Origin: JBBWZH01 sp035544115
Lineage (GTDB): Bacteria; Actinomycetota; Actinomycetes; Mycobacteriales; CADCTP01
Assembly: GCA_963714145.1 (NCBI GenBank)
Contig: OY970235.1
Coordinates: forward strand, 2,418,001-2,482,000
Direction: 5' to 3'
DNA: 64,000 bases
In this document: one piece after another, positions 42,750 through 51,659 of the stretch
Position numbering within the stretch: the stretch's first letter is position 1
Layout of the letters: the number at the start of each line of letters is the position of its first letter
Position numbers and translations under genes: made by a program
Notes under the pieces: model-generated
The model's database searches: none
What the model saw: only the letters and a program-made list of their open reading frames with translations
Told to the model about the DNA's origin: nothing

Positions 42750-44014
42750 TCAGTTCGTGGCGGCGGCGGCCGCCGTCTGCGCGTTGCTCAGCGCTGCCTG
42801 CGGGCTCTGCGAGCCGCTCAGCGCGGCCTGCACCGCGGTCCACAGCGGCTCGGAGATCTTCGGGTACTTGGTGCCGAGGTTGTCGCCGGTGCGGCCCTTG
42901 GCGGCCTTGACCGCCTCGACCCACACCTTCAGCTCGGGGTTCGCGGCGACCTGCTTGGCCTGCACCGCCTCGGTCGGCGCGATGTAGGACAGCGTGGTGT
43001 CGGTGGCCAGCAGGTTGTCGGTGCTGGTCAGGCAGGTGACCAGCTTCTGCGGTGGTGGCGTAGCGGGCGGTGTCCTTCTGCACCGGGATGGTGACGAACT
43101 CGCCGCCGGTCGGCGCCGGCGCGGTGCCGCCGTCCTTGGCCGGGATCGGGATGATGCCGTACTCGAAGCCGGCCTTCTTGGCGTTGGCCAGCTGCCAGGT
43201 GCCGTTCTCGGCGAACGCGTAGTCGCCGGTGGCGAACTCCTGCCAGCTGGTGGTCTGGGTGTTGTTGATGACCGAGTTCGGGCGCGTAGCCCTTCTTCGA
43301 GCCAGTCGGTCCACAGCGACAGCGCCGCGACGGCCTGCGGCGAGTCGAGCTGTGGTCAGGTTGCGCGCCGGAGCCCCAGAACCAGGGCAGGAACTGGAAG
43401 CTGCCCTCCTCGGTGCCGATCGCGGAGAAGGTGATGCCCTTCTTGCCCGCCGCCTTCACCTTGGCCAGCGCGGCGGTCAGCGACGGCCCAGTCCGTGACC
43501 GAGGCGGGTCGACGCCCGCGGCCGTCAGCACGGCCTTGTTGTAGTACAGCGCGAGGGTGTTCGCGCCGATCGGGACGCCGTAGGTCTTGCCGCCGCTCTG
43601 CCCGGCGCCGAGCAGGTTCGGCGAGATCGCCGAGGTGTCGAGCTTCGTGTCGCTCGGTGGTGGTCGAGCACGCCGGCCTCGGCGAGGGTGGAGACCACCG
43701 GGTTGTCGACGATCAGCACGTCCGGCGAGTTGCCCTGCTGCGCGGCCAGCAGCGCCTTGTTGGTCAGGTCGGTGGTGTCGTAGCCGGTGCGCTTGACGCG
43801 TCACGCCCGCGTCGGTGCCGCACTTGTTGAGCAGCTTGACCCAGTCCGAGCCGTCGTCGAACTGCGGGTACGGGTCCCAGATCGTGTACGTCGCACTACC
43901 GGCGCCGCTGCCGGAGTTGTCGTCCGATGACGAGCACGCGGCCGCGCCGCCGGCTGCGACCAGGATCGCCAGCGCTGCGCCAACGGCGCGCCGGCGGGTA
44001 GCCAACCACCTCAC
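42750..44014 (-). pseudogene. Frameshifted sugar ABC transporter solute-binding lipoprotein
   Basis: GTG start at 44014. The signal peptide LAILVAAGGAAAC gives a lipobox, then SATYTIWDPYPQFDDGSDWVKLLNKCGTDAGV, KTYGVPIGANTLALYYNKAVL, GITFSAIGTEEGSFQFLPWFWG, GDYAFAENGTWQLANAKKAGFEYGIIPIPAKDGG and the C-terminal KQVAANPELKVWVEAVKAAKG. This is a family-1 extracellular sugar-binding protein. Frame changes lie near 43800, 43660, 43500, 43355, 43285 and 43050. It is the first gene of the left-going cluster, behind three LacI-type palindromes. Confidence 0.74.
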
Positions 44015-44039
44015 GGATCTTCCCCTCGCGGTCGAGCAG

Positions 44040-44151
44040 CGAATCGATTCGCCGAATCGGTTCGACAGAAGCTAGGCCCACCATCGCCGACCGTCAAGGC
44101 CGTCGTTGACATGTCTGAAATCAGCGCCTAACGTCCGGTCGAATCGATTCG
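44040..44151. promoter_or_regulatory. Three CGAATCGATTCG-type LacI operators in divergent promoter
   Basis: CGAATCGATTCG is perfect at 44040-44051 and 44140-44151, with a one-mismatch copy CGAATCGGTTCG at 44053-44064. The centre-to-centre distance of the outer pair is 100 bp, about 9.5 helical turns. They lie between the binding-protein gene and lacI, which fits LacI binding with DNA looping. Confidence 0.78.
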
Positions 44152-44177
44152 TCCACTAGGTACGCCTGAGGTACGCG

Positions 44178-45189
44178 ATGAACATCGGCGAGATCGCCCG
44201 CCGGGCCGGGGTGTCCCGCAGCACCGTCTCGTACGCGCTCAGCGGCAAGCGGACGGTCTCCCCGGCGACCCAGCGGCGGATCCAGGCGGTCATCGACGAG
44301 CTGGACTACCGGCCCAACGCCGCGGCCCGGGCGCTGAAGGAGGGCCGGACCCGCACCCTCGGCCTGGTCATCCCGCCGGCCAGCCTGCGGCTGACCGACA
44401 TGCAGCTCGGGTTCGTCGCCAGCGTGGTCGAGGCCGCCGCCCGCGCGGACCTCGACGTGCTGCTCTCGCCCTCCGGCGGCGACCACGACCGGTCCTTCGA
44501 ACGGGTCGTCAGCGGCCGCCGGGTCGACGGCGTCATCCTGATGGAGATCCGGCTGGAGGACGAGCGGGTCAACCGGCTCCGGCAGACCGGCCTGCCGTTC
44601 GTCACGATCGGGCACACCGCCGACCCGCGGGGCACCTCCTGGGTGGACCTCGACTACGCCGCCCTGGTCGCCCAGTGCGTCCACCACCTCGCCGACCTCG
44701 GCCACCGCAACGTCGCCCTGATCAACCGGTCCACCGAGCTGGTCGCCGCCGGGTACGGGCCGGCCCAGCGCGCGCTCGCCGGGTTCACCGAGGTCACCAA
44801 CCGGCGCGGGTTGACCGGCGTCGACCTGTGCTGCGGCGACGACGCCGCGTCCGGCGAGGCCTGCCTGGAGCGGTTGCTCGACGAGCATCCCGGCGTCACC
44901 GCGATCGCCACGATCAACGAGGCGGCCCTGCCCGGCATCCAGCGCGCCCTCGAGCGGGCGCACGTCGCCGTGCCGGGGCGCCTGTCGATCGCCGGCGTCG
45001 TGGCCCGGCACTGGGCGGAGGACTTCCGGCCCCCGCTGACCGCCGCCGACGTACCGACTGGAGATGGGCGCCCACGCCGTCGACCTGCTGCTCGAACGCA
45101 TCGCCACCCCCGACGCCCCGCCCCGCCACCTGCTGCTCGCCCCACCGATCTCGCTGCGCGCCAGCACGGGTCCCGCGCCCACCCGTTGA
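44178..45189 (+). pseudogene. LacI-family transcriptional regulator with a frameshift near the C-terminus
   Basis: The ATG at 44178 opens a LacI helix-turn-helix (IGEIARRAGVSRSTVSYALSGKRTVSPATQRRIQAVIDELDYRPNAAARALK) and a periplasmic-binding-like sensor domain (LGLVIPPASLRLT to PGRLSIAGVVARHWAEDFRPPLTAADVP). At about 45055-45062 the frame changes; the continuation EMGAHAVDLLLERIATPDAPPRHLLLAPPISLRAS in the next frame supplies the expected C-terminus, ending at TGA 45189. The DNA-binding and most of the sensor domain are intact. It would repress the flanking sugar genes through the CGAATCGATTCG sites. Confidence 0.83.
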
Positions 45190-45270
45190 CCGCGACCGCA
45201 CCGACCGGGACGGCCACCGGCCCGTCCCGCGATCGGCCGCGCCCGTTCCCACCCGTCCCAGGAGCCACCC

Positions 45271-47100
45271 GTGGACATCTCCCGCCACCGCCTCGCCGCC
45301 CGCCTCGCGGCCGTCGCGCTCGCCGTCGTCTCGATGACCCTCGGCACGGCGCCCGGGCCCGCCCAGGCCGGGGACGAGTCCATCGCCGTCAACTTCTCCG
45401 CCGGCGGTGCCGCCCCGACGTACCGCGCCTCCGGCTGGATCTACGGCATGACCGAGGACGCGTCCGGACCGCCGGACCACTTCTTCCGGGACGTGAGGTT
45501 CCGGGCCATGCGTGCCGGCGGGGCGCAGCTCGACTCACCCGGGGGCTGGGTCTCCGGCCGCTACCCGCGGCGCTGGAACGCCACGCCGGCCCAGGCCCGC
45601 CGCACGGCCGCGCTCGGCGGGCAGTTCGTCCTGCTGGCGCACGACCTGTGGGGCGCCGACGGGTTCCCGATCTCCCGGTTCCCCGGCGACAACGGCGACT
45701 GGACCGACTACGACAACTTCCTCACCCGGCTGATCGGCGACGTCCGCGCCGCCGGGCTCACCGTGCAGTGGGACATCTGGAACGAGCCGAACATCACGCT
45801 GTTCTGGAACCGCCCGCAGGCGCAGTACTTCGAGCTGTGGCGGCGCACTTACCAGCGCGTCCGGGCCGCGTTCCCCGGCCAGCTGATCGTCGGCCCGAGC
45901 TGCGCGTGCGTGCCCACCACGACCGGCGCCTGGTGGGGCCAGTACCTCGACTTCGTCCGGTCCACCAACACGGTGCCGGACATCGTCAGCTGGCACAGCC
46001 TGCCCGGCGACCCGGTGGCGAACGTCGCGGCCGCCAACAGCACGCTCGGCTCGCGCGGTATCCCGCACCCCCGGCCGTACCAGATCAACGAGTACGCCGC
46101 GAGCAACGAGCAGAACCCCGGCGACGGCTCCTGGTACATCGCGCGGCTCGAACGCGCCGGCGCCGACGGGCTGCGGGCGAACTGGGCCGGCGGGGCCAAC
46201 CTGCACAACGACCTCGCCAGCCTGCTCGTCCGCAACTCCGCCGGCCAGCACCAGCCCAAGGGCGAATGGTGGGTCTACCGCTTCTACGCCAGCCAGACCG
46301 GCCAGATCGCGGCCGTCACGCCCAGCCCCTCCTACGACGCCGTTCGCCACCAAGGACGGCCGGCAGCGCGAAGATCCTCGTCGGCGGCGGCCGGACAACC
46401 GGCAACATCGCCGTCAACCTGCAACGCCTGGACGCCACCAGCGGCATCGTGCAGAACAACCAGGTGCGGGTGATCGCCGCAGCGCATCCCGTACAACGGC
46501 GGCGGCGCGGTCCAGGGCCCGGTCACGATCCAGAACTCGGTGCTGTCGCTGTCCAACAACGCCACCACGGTCAACCTGCCGCACGGCAACGCCGACGACA
46601 CCTTCACGATCACGCTGCTGCCGCCGTCCGATAGCAGCTTCCAGTCCGTGGCCGCCGCCCAGCACTCCCAGCAATGCCTGGACAACACCAACCTGAGCAC
46701 CGCGGACGGCAACCAGCAGCAGCAGTTCTACTGCGAGGGCGGCGACCAGCAGCTGTGGAACTTCCGCCCGGTCGCCGGCGTCGCCGACACGTTCACGATG
46801 GTCAACCAGCAGACCGGCAAGTGCCTCGACGTCAACGGCGTGTCCACCGCCGACGGCGCCGTCATCCAGCAATGGACCTGCCTCGGCGGCAACGCGCTGA
46901 ACCAGCAGTTCACGCTGCGGAAGGTGACGTACGCCGGCAACGACCCGCACGACTTCCAGCTCGTCGCCCGGCACAGCGGCAAGTGCGTCGACGTCAGCGG
47001 CATCTCCACCGCGGCCCACGCCCTGATCCACCAGTGGACCTGCAACCCCGCCAACCAGGGCAGCCCGCTCAACCAGACCTGGCGGCTCTGGGGCCGCTAG
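45271..47100 (+). pseudogene. Frameshifted secreted glycoside hydrolase (GH39-like) with C-terminal ricin-type lectin domain
   Basis: The GTG start at 45271 follows AGGAG. A signal peptide (AALAVVSMTLGTAPGPAQA region) leads to a clan-A barrel: WDIWNEPNITLFWNRPQ supplies the acid/base Glu (about residue 172), and the later PYQINEYAASNEQ the probable nucleophile. After frame changes near 46331, 46366 and 46480, the protein continues with KILVGGGRTTGNIAVNLQRLD and a beta-trefoil ricin B domain with QQLWNF, IQQWTC and IHQWTC repeats. Without the indels it would be about 610 residues and act outside the cell on plant or fungal polysaccharide, supplying the sugar importer. The frame changes may be sequencing errors. 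Confidence 0.74.
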
Positions 47101-47129
47101 GCACAGCGTCATCGGCCAGCCGGCCGTGC

Positions 47130-47156
47130 CGCTCGCGGGTCGTCGGCCCGCGAGCG
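47130..47156 (+). terminator. 10-bp hairpin terminator after the glycosidase-lectin gene
   Basis: CGCTCGCGGG (47130-47139) and its exact complement (47147-47156) with a 7-nt loop, 30 bp past the stop and before the sigma gene. Confidence 0.65.
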
Positions 47157-47202
47157 TCACCGCTGGAGCCGGAGTCGCTGGGCCCTGAAGGCGGGTGAGG
47201 AG

Positions 47203-47952
47203 ATGCGAGACACCGGCACCAACGAGACGGGCCTCGTGATCGCGGCCCAGGCGGGCGACCGGCAGGCCCTGGACGGGCTCGTCGCGACCAGCCTGCCGCT
47301 GGTCTACACGATCGTCCGCCGCGCGCTGAGCGGGCATCCCGACGCCGACGACGTCGTACAGGACACCGTGCTGCGCGCCGTGCGGCGGCTGCCGACGCTG
47401 CAGAGCCCGCAAAGCTTCCGGCCGTGGCTGGCCGCGATCGCCGTACACCAGGTCAGCACGCACCTGCATCGCCGTGCCCGCGCCGCCCGGCGCACAGCCA
47501 CCCTCGACCAGGCGGCCGACCTACCGGACGCCGAGGCCGAGTTCGAGTTCCTGAGCATGCTCCGCCTGGAGCTGTCCAGGCAGCGCCGCCAGGTGGTGCG
47601 TGCCAGCCGCTGGCTCGACCCCGGCGACCGGGCTCTGCTGTCCCTGTGGCGGCGGGAAACCGCAGGAGAGCTGACCCGGACCGAACTGGCCGCGGCGCTG
47701 ACCATCAGCACCGCGCACGCGGGAGTGCGGGTACAACGGATGCGCCACCGACTCGACCTGAGCCGCGAACTCGTGGCCGCGCTGGAAGCCAGACCACGCT
47801 GCGTCGCGCTCCAGGCCGTGCTGGCGGGCTGGGACGGCGCGCCGAGCCCGCTGTGGCGCAAGCGCATCGCACGACACACCCGGTCCTGCGGCGTCTGCGC
47901 ACAGGCCGCCGGCCAGGCCAGGATCGTCCGCCGCTCGATGATGTCCCAGTAG
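47203..47952 (+). CDS. ECF-type sigma factor with C-terminal zinc-finger-like extension
   Basis: 249 residues. Region 2 (about 20-85: LVATSLPLVYTIVRRALSGHPDADDVVQDTVLRAVRRL, then SFRPWLAAIAVHQVSTHLHRR) and region 4 (about 130-190: LDPGDRALLSLWRRETAGELTRTELAAALTISTAHAGVRVQRMR) mark it as sigma-70 family. The C-terminal 50 residues end in IARHTRSCGVCAQAAGQ, an H-x3-C-x2-C motif like the zinc-binding ZAS module of anti-sigma factors, here fused to the sigma itself. No separate anti-sigma gene is nearby. The start lies right behind GAGGAG, with close spacing. Confidence 0.85.
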   Translation: MRDTGTNETGLVIAAQAGDRQALDGLVATSLPLVYTIVRRALSGHPDADDVVQDTVLRAVRRLPTLQSPQSFRPWLAAIAVHQVSTHLHRRARAARRTATLDQAADLPDAEAEFEFLSMLRLELSRQRRQVVRASRWLDPGDRALLSLWRRETAGELTRTELAAALTISTAHAGVRVQRMRHRLDLSRELVAALEARPRCVALQAVLAGWDGAPSPLWRKRIARHTRSCGVCAQAAGQARIVRRSMMSQ

Positions 47953-48023
47953 ACCGCGTCCGGTCACCGGAGCAGGTCGGTTCCGAAGGCTCCTTCCGCA
48001 CTGAGATGGTCCGGCGATCAGGA

Positions 48024-48938
48024 CTACGTCGTACTTGTTTCCTGTTCGCGTGCCTGCCACCATGCGCCGGCCAACCGGTGCCAGGCGGCCTGACGGTCCA
48101 GGAGCAGCTGGCGGGCCCGCTCGCCGCTCCAGTCCGGCGGCAGCAGCGTCGGTGGCAGGCCCGGGTCGAGCAGCAGCAGCCGTCGCCAGTGGTAGCCGAG
48201 GTGCAGGAGTTCGGCCAGGCCATCGGCCGGGGTGCGCGGGCGGGCGGCGGCGAAGCGCTCGACGAACGCCTGGTACTGGGCGTCCAGCGCCGGGACGTCC
48301 CAGGCCTCGGCGACCAGGCGATGGCGTTCGGCCGGATCGTCCAACCGGGCGTGCAGCAGGGTGCCCCGGACCTCGTCACCGAGGGTGCGCAGCACCTGGC
48401 GGGCCTCGTCGGCGTGCGAGGGGTGCGGGCTGATCCACACGCCGGGGCCGAGCGAGCCGAAGCCGGCCCAGCCCAGGGACGTGCGCAATCGGTGGCGGAG
48501 CTGGCGCGTGGTCTCCGGGACGGTGGTCAGCAGGACGAGCCAGTCGCCGTCCCAGTCGCGATCCGGGCCGGGTGCGAACAGTCGGTCCCGGGCGGCGACC
48601 AGGAACCTGTGCCCGGTCGGGGTGATCCGCCAGCGCACCCGGCGGCCGCTGCGTTCGGCGGTCAACCAGCCGGCCGCGGCGCTGCGGCTCAGCGCCTGCC
48701 GGGCGGCCTTCTCCTCGAAGCCGACCAGGCCGAGGGCGTCGACGACGGTCTGCGTCCAGGCGCTTTCACCCTGCTCCAGGGCGTACTCGCCGAGCACGAA
48801 CAGCAGGTACGCCCGGGCGCTCGGCCCGCGCAACGGACCCGGTCGCCGCAGGTCGGCCGCGGCCAGGTCGACGGGGTCGGCACCAGCGTCGAGAGCGGCA
48901 TCGGTAGCAGCGTCGGTAGCAGGGACGCCATCGGTCAT
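48024..48938 (-). CDS. PaaX-family transcriptional regulator
   Basis: 304 residues from the ATG at 48938; a TTG at 48959 in the same frame is a weaker alternative. The PaaX winged helix (about 33-105: ARAYLLFVLGEYALEQGESAWTQTVVDALGLVGFEEKAARQALSRSAAAGWL) is followed by the PaaX central domain (WLVLLTTVPETTRQLRHRLRTSLGWAGFGSLGPGVWISPH) and the C-terminal helical part. PaaX proteins are repressors released by aryl-CoA thioesters such as phenylacetyl-CoA. It is divergent from an operon with a CoA ligase, so the inducer is probably the CoA ester formed by that ligase. Confidence 0.9.
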   Translation of the reverse strand: MTDGVPATDAATDAALDAGADPVDLAAADLRRPGPLRGPSARAYLLFVLGEYALEQGESAWTQTVVDALGLVGFEEKAARQALSRSAAAGWLTAERSGRRVRWRITPTGHRFLVAARDRLFAPGPDRDWDGDWLVLLTTVPETTRQLRHRLRTSLGWAGFGSLGPGVWISPHPSHADEARQVLRTLGDEVRGTLLHARLDDPAERHRLVAEAWDVPALDAQYQAFVERFAAARPRTPADGLAELLHLGYHWRRLLLLDPGLPPTLLPPDWSGERARQLLLDRQAAWHRLAGAWWQAREQETSTT

Positions 48939-49044
48939 GCCCGTCAGGATGCCAGCCAATTAAGTTCCCCAGAAGCTTGACGACCGACTAGCACTATGTC
49001 TCATCATATTGTCTGCCGTCGACCGCCGCGGATCGAGGTGGGCC

Positions 49045-50769
49045 GTGCCAGCTGGGTCAATGCCGGATGCCGCGCCGGCCGTCTCGCCGCGGACCAGCCC
49101 CAGCGACCCGGGCGGCCCCCTGCTGGGCGTCCGCGAGCTGGCCGTCTGTTACGCCGGGTCGGTCCGGGCACTGGACGGGGTGTCGCTGTCGGTGCCCGCC
49201 GGTGCGGTGGTGGCGGTGCTGGGCGGCAACGGCGCCGGCAAGAGCACCCTGCTACGGGCGATCTCCGGGACGTTGCCGTTCACCCGGGGGTCGATCGTGG
49301 GCGGGTCCATCGAATTCGACGGTCGCCGGTTGGACGGCGCCGCCCCGGCCGCGATCGTCCGCTCCGGCGTGGTGCAGGTGCCGGAGGGCCGGCAGGTCTT
49401 CGGCGAGCTGACCGTGGAGGAGAACCTGCGCGCCGGCGGTCTGGCCGTCGCCCGGCGCCTCCGCCGCCCGGCCCGGGACGAGGTGTACGACCTGTTCCCG
49501 GTGCTGCGGGACCGGCGCGGCCAGCGGGCGGGCCTGCTGTCCGGCGGTGAGCAGCAGTTGCTCGCGATCGGCCGGGCCCTGATGGCCGGCCCGCGGTTGC
49601 TGCTGCTGGACGAGCCATCGCTCGGGCTCGCCCCGCAGTTGGTGCGGCGGATCGGCGAGGTGATCGCCGAGATCAACCGCCGCGGCACCGCGGTCGTGCT
49701 GGTCGAGCAGAACGCGGCGCTCGCGCTGGCCCTGGCCGACGCGGCCTACGTGCTGGAGGTCGGGCGGGTCTCGCTGCACATGCCGGCCGCCGAGCTGGCC
49801 GCGACCGACCAGGTGCGGGAGCGGTACCTGGGCGTGGGCACCGCGCCGCGTGCCACCGCGACCCCGGCCGGCGGCCGTCCGGCGCGCGGGCTGCCCGAAC
49901 TGGTGGTGGACGGGCTCAGCGTGCGCTTCGGCGGGATCGCCGCGCTGTCCGAGGTGTCGTTCACCGTCCAGCCGGGAGCGGTGCACGCGCTGATCGGGCC
50001 GAACGGGGCGGGCAAGTCAACCTGCCTGAACGTGCTGACCGGGGTCTACCGGAGCGCGGGCGGCAGCGTGCGTTACGGCGACCACGAGCTGACCGGGCTG
50101 CGGCCGCACCAGATCGCCCGGCTCGGCGTCGGGCGCACGTTCCAGAACCTGGCGCTGTCGCCGGTCGGGACGGTCGCCGATGCCCTGCTGCTCGGGCGGC
50201 ACCGGCTCACCCGCGCCGGCTTCGTCGCGGCCGGGCTGCGCACCCCGCGGGCCCGGCGGGAGCAGGCCGAGCAGGACCGCCGGGTGCGGCAGGTCGCCGA
50301 GTTACTGGAGCTGGCCGACGTCCTGAGCCGGCGGGTGGACGAGCTGCCCTACGGCGACCGCAAGCGGGTCGAGCTGGCCCGGGCCCTGTGCTCCGAACCG
50401 ACGCTGCTGCTGCTGGACGAGCCGGTGGCCGGCATGACCGCGGCGGAGTCGGTGCGGTTGGCCCGCGTCCTGGTCCGGGTCCGGGAGGCGTTGGCCGTGA
50501 CGATCCTGCTGGTCGAGCACGACATGGCCTTCGTGATGGGCATCGCCGACCGGGTTACCGTGCTCGACTTCGGCCGGCGGATCGCCGACGCCGCCCCGGC
50601 CGACGTCCAGCGCGACCCCGCCGTCGTGCGGGCATACCTCGGCGTGCCGGCCGCACCGGCCACACCGGCCACACCGGCTGCACCGGCTGCACCGGCCGCG
50701 GCGGCCGCACCGGGCGCGGCGGCCGCACCGGGCGCGGCGGAGCCGGCGGCGGGCGGTGGTCCGCGGTGA
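49045..50769 (+). CDS. Fused LivF-LivG-type ABC transporter ATPase
   Basis: About 574 residues with two complete ATPase units. Unit 1 (LivF-like): Walker A GGNGAGKST, signature LSGGEQQLLAIGRAL, Walker B LLLLDEPSLGLAP. Unit 2 (LivG-like): Walker A GPNGAGKST, signature LPYGDRKRVELARAL, Walker B LLLLDEPVAGM. A tail of about 45 Pro/Ala/Gly residues follows. Branched-chain-amino-acid-type importers normally encode these as separate proteins; here they are joined in LivF-then-LivG order. Start: the GTG at 49045 follows GAGGTGG; a TTG at 49009 and an ATG at 49060 are alternatives. Its stop overlaps the LivH start (GTGA). Confidence 0.88.
   Translation: MPAGSMPDAAPAVSPRTSPSDPGGPLLGVRELAVCYAGSVRALDGVSLSVPAGAVVAVLGGNGAGKSTLLRAISGTLPFTRGSIVGGSIEFDGRRLDGAAPAAIVRSGVVQVPEGRQVFGELTVEENLRAGGLAVARRLRRPARDEVYDLFPVLRDRRGQRAGLLSGGEQQLLAIGRALMAGPRLLLLDEPSLGLAPQLVRRIGEVIAEINRRGTAVVLVEQNAALALALADAAYVLEVGRVSLHMPAAELAATDQVRERYLGVGTAPRATATPAGGRPARGLPELVVDGLSVRFGGIAALSEVSFTVQPGAVHALIGPNGAGKSTCLNVLTGVYRSAGGSVRYGDHELTGLRPHQIARLGVGRTFQNLALSPVGTVADALLLGRHRLTRAGFVAAGLRTPRARREQAEQDRRVRQVAELLELADVLSRRVDELPYGDRKRVELARALCSEPTLLLLDEPVAGMTAAESVRLARVLVRVREALAVTILLVEHDMAFVMGIADRVTVLDFGRRIADAAPADVQRDPAVVRAYLGVPAAPATPATPAAPAAPAAAAAPGAAAAPGAAEPAAGGGPR
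50640..50760 (+). repeat. Short tandem repeats encoding a Pro/Ala/Thr tail
   Basis: Repeats such as CACACCGGC and GCACCGGGCGCGGCGGCC encode PATPATPAAPAAP and AAAAPGAAAAPGAA at the C-terminus of the fused ATPase. This is slippage-prone, low-complexity coding DNA. Confidence 0.68.
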
Positions 50770-51659
50770 CCCAGTTCGGCACGCTGCTGATCAACGGGTT
50801 GTCGCTGGGCTGCATCGACGCGCTGATCGCGCTCGGGTTCGTCATCGTCTTCAAGGCGACCCGGGTGGTGAACTTCGCCCACGGGTCGCTGCTGCTGCTC
50901 GGCGCCTACATCGTCGGCCGCGCCCACGGCGAGCTCGGCTTCGCCCCCGCTGTGCTGCTCGCGGTGGCGGTGACGGCCGCCGCCGGGGTGCTCATCGCGG
51001 CGGTGCTGCTGCGCCGGGTCCGGCTGGCCGATCCGGGCACCCTGGCCATCCTGACCCTCGGCGTCGACATCGTGCTGGTCACCGAGTTGACCCGGCGGAT
51101 CGGCACCGACCTGCTCACGATCGGCGATCCGTGGGGCGCCGCGGTGGTCGGGGTCGGCCCGATCCGGCTGCCGGAGACCCGGATCGCCGCCGCGGCCGCC
51201 GCGGTGGTGCTCGTCGGCGGGTTCCTGGCCGCCGTCAAGTTCTCGGACTGGGGCGTGGCGTTGCGGGCCGCGGCGCAGCGTCCGCAGACCGCCGCGCTGA
51301 TGGGTGTCCGGCTCGGCCGGGTGGCCGCCGGCGCATGGGCGCTCGCCGGCGGGCTCGCCGCCGTCGCCGGGCTGTTCTTCACCGCGTTCCCCTCCCCCGG
51401 CGTCAGCGGCAGCGTCGGGCAGGCGGCGCTCGGTGCGGCGGTGCCGGCCGCCGTCCTCGGTGGGCTGGACTCGACCACCGGCGCCCTGGTCGGCGGGCTG
51501 GTCGTCGGGGTCACCTCGACGCTGGCCGCCGGGTACCAGGATCAGCTCGCGTTCGCCGGGCGCGGCTTCGGCAGCGTCGTGCCGTACCTGGTGATGCTGC
51601 TGGTGCTGCTCGCCCGGCCGGCCGGCTTGTTCGGCAGCAAGGAGGTCACCCGTGTCTAG
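50766..51659 (+). CDS. Branched-chain amino acid-type ABC transporter permease (LivH-like)
   Basis: 297 residues from the GTG at 50766, overlapping the ATPase stop. LivH features: LLINGLSLGCIDALIALGFVIVFKATRVVNFAHGSLLLLGAY at the N-terminus, RAAAQRPQTAALMGVRLGRVAAGAWALAGGLAAVAG as the EAA-type loop, and AVLGGLDSTTGALVGGLVVG near the end. About 8 membrane helices. Members of this family also import aromatic acids and other carboxylates. Confidence 0.92.
   Translation: MTQFGTLLINGLSLGCIDALIALGFVIVFKATRVVNFAHGSLLLLGAYIVGRAHGELGFAPAVLLAVAVTAAAGVLIAAVLLRRVRLADPGTLAILTLGVDIVLVTELTRRIGTDLLTIGDPWGAAVVGVGPIRLPETRIAAAAAAVVLVGGFLAAVKFSDWGVALRAAAQRPQTAALMGVRLGRVAAGAWALAGGLAAVAGLFFTAFPSPGVSGSVGQAALGAAVPAAVLGGLDSTTGALVGGLVVGVTSTLAAGYQDQLAFAGRGFGSVVPYLVMLLVLLARPAGLFGSKEVTRV

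Noticed and set aside
44053..44064. tRNA T-loop (GGTTCGA-like) in the lacI promoter region
   Set aside because: It is part of the CGAATCGRTTCG operator series and no cloverleaf or acceptor stem surrounds it.
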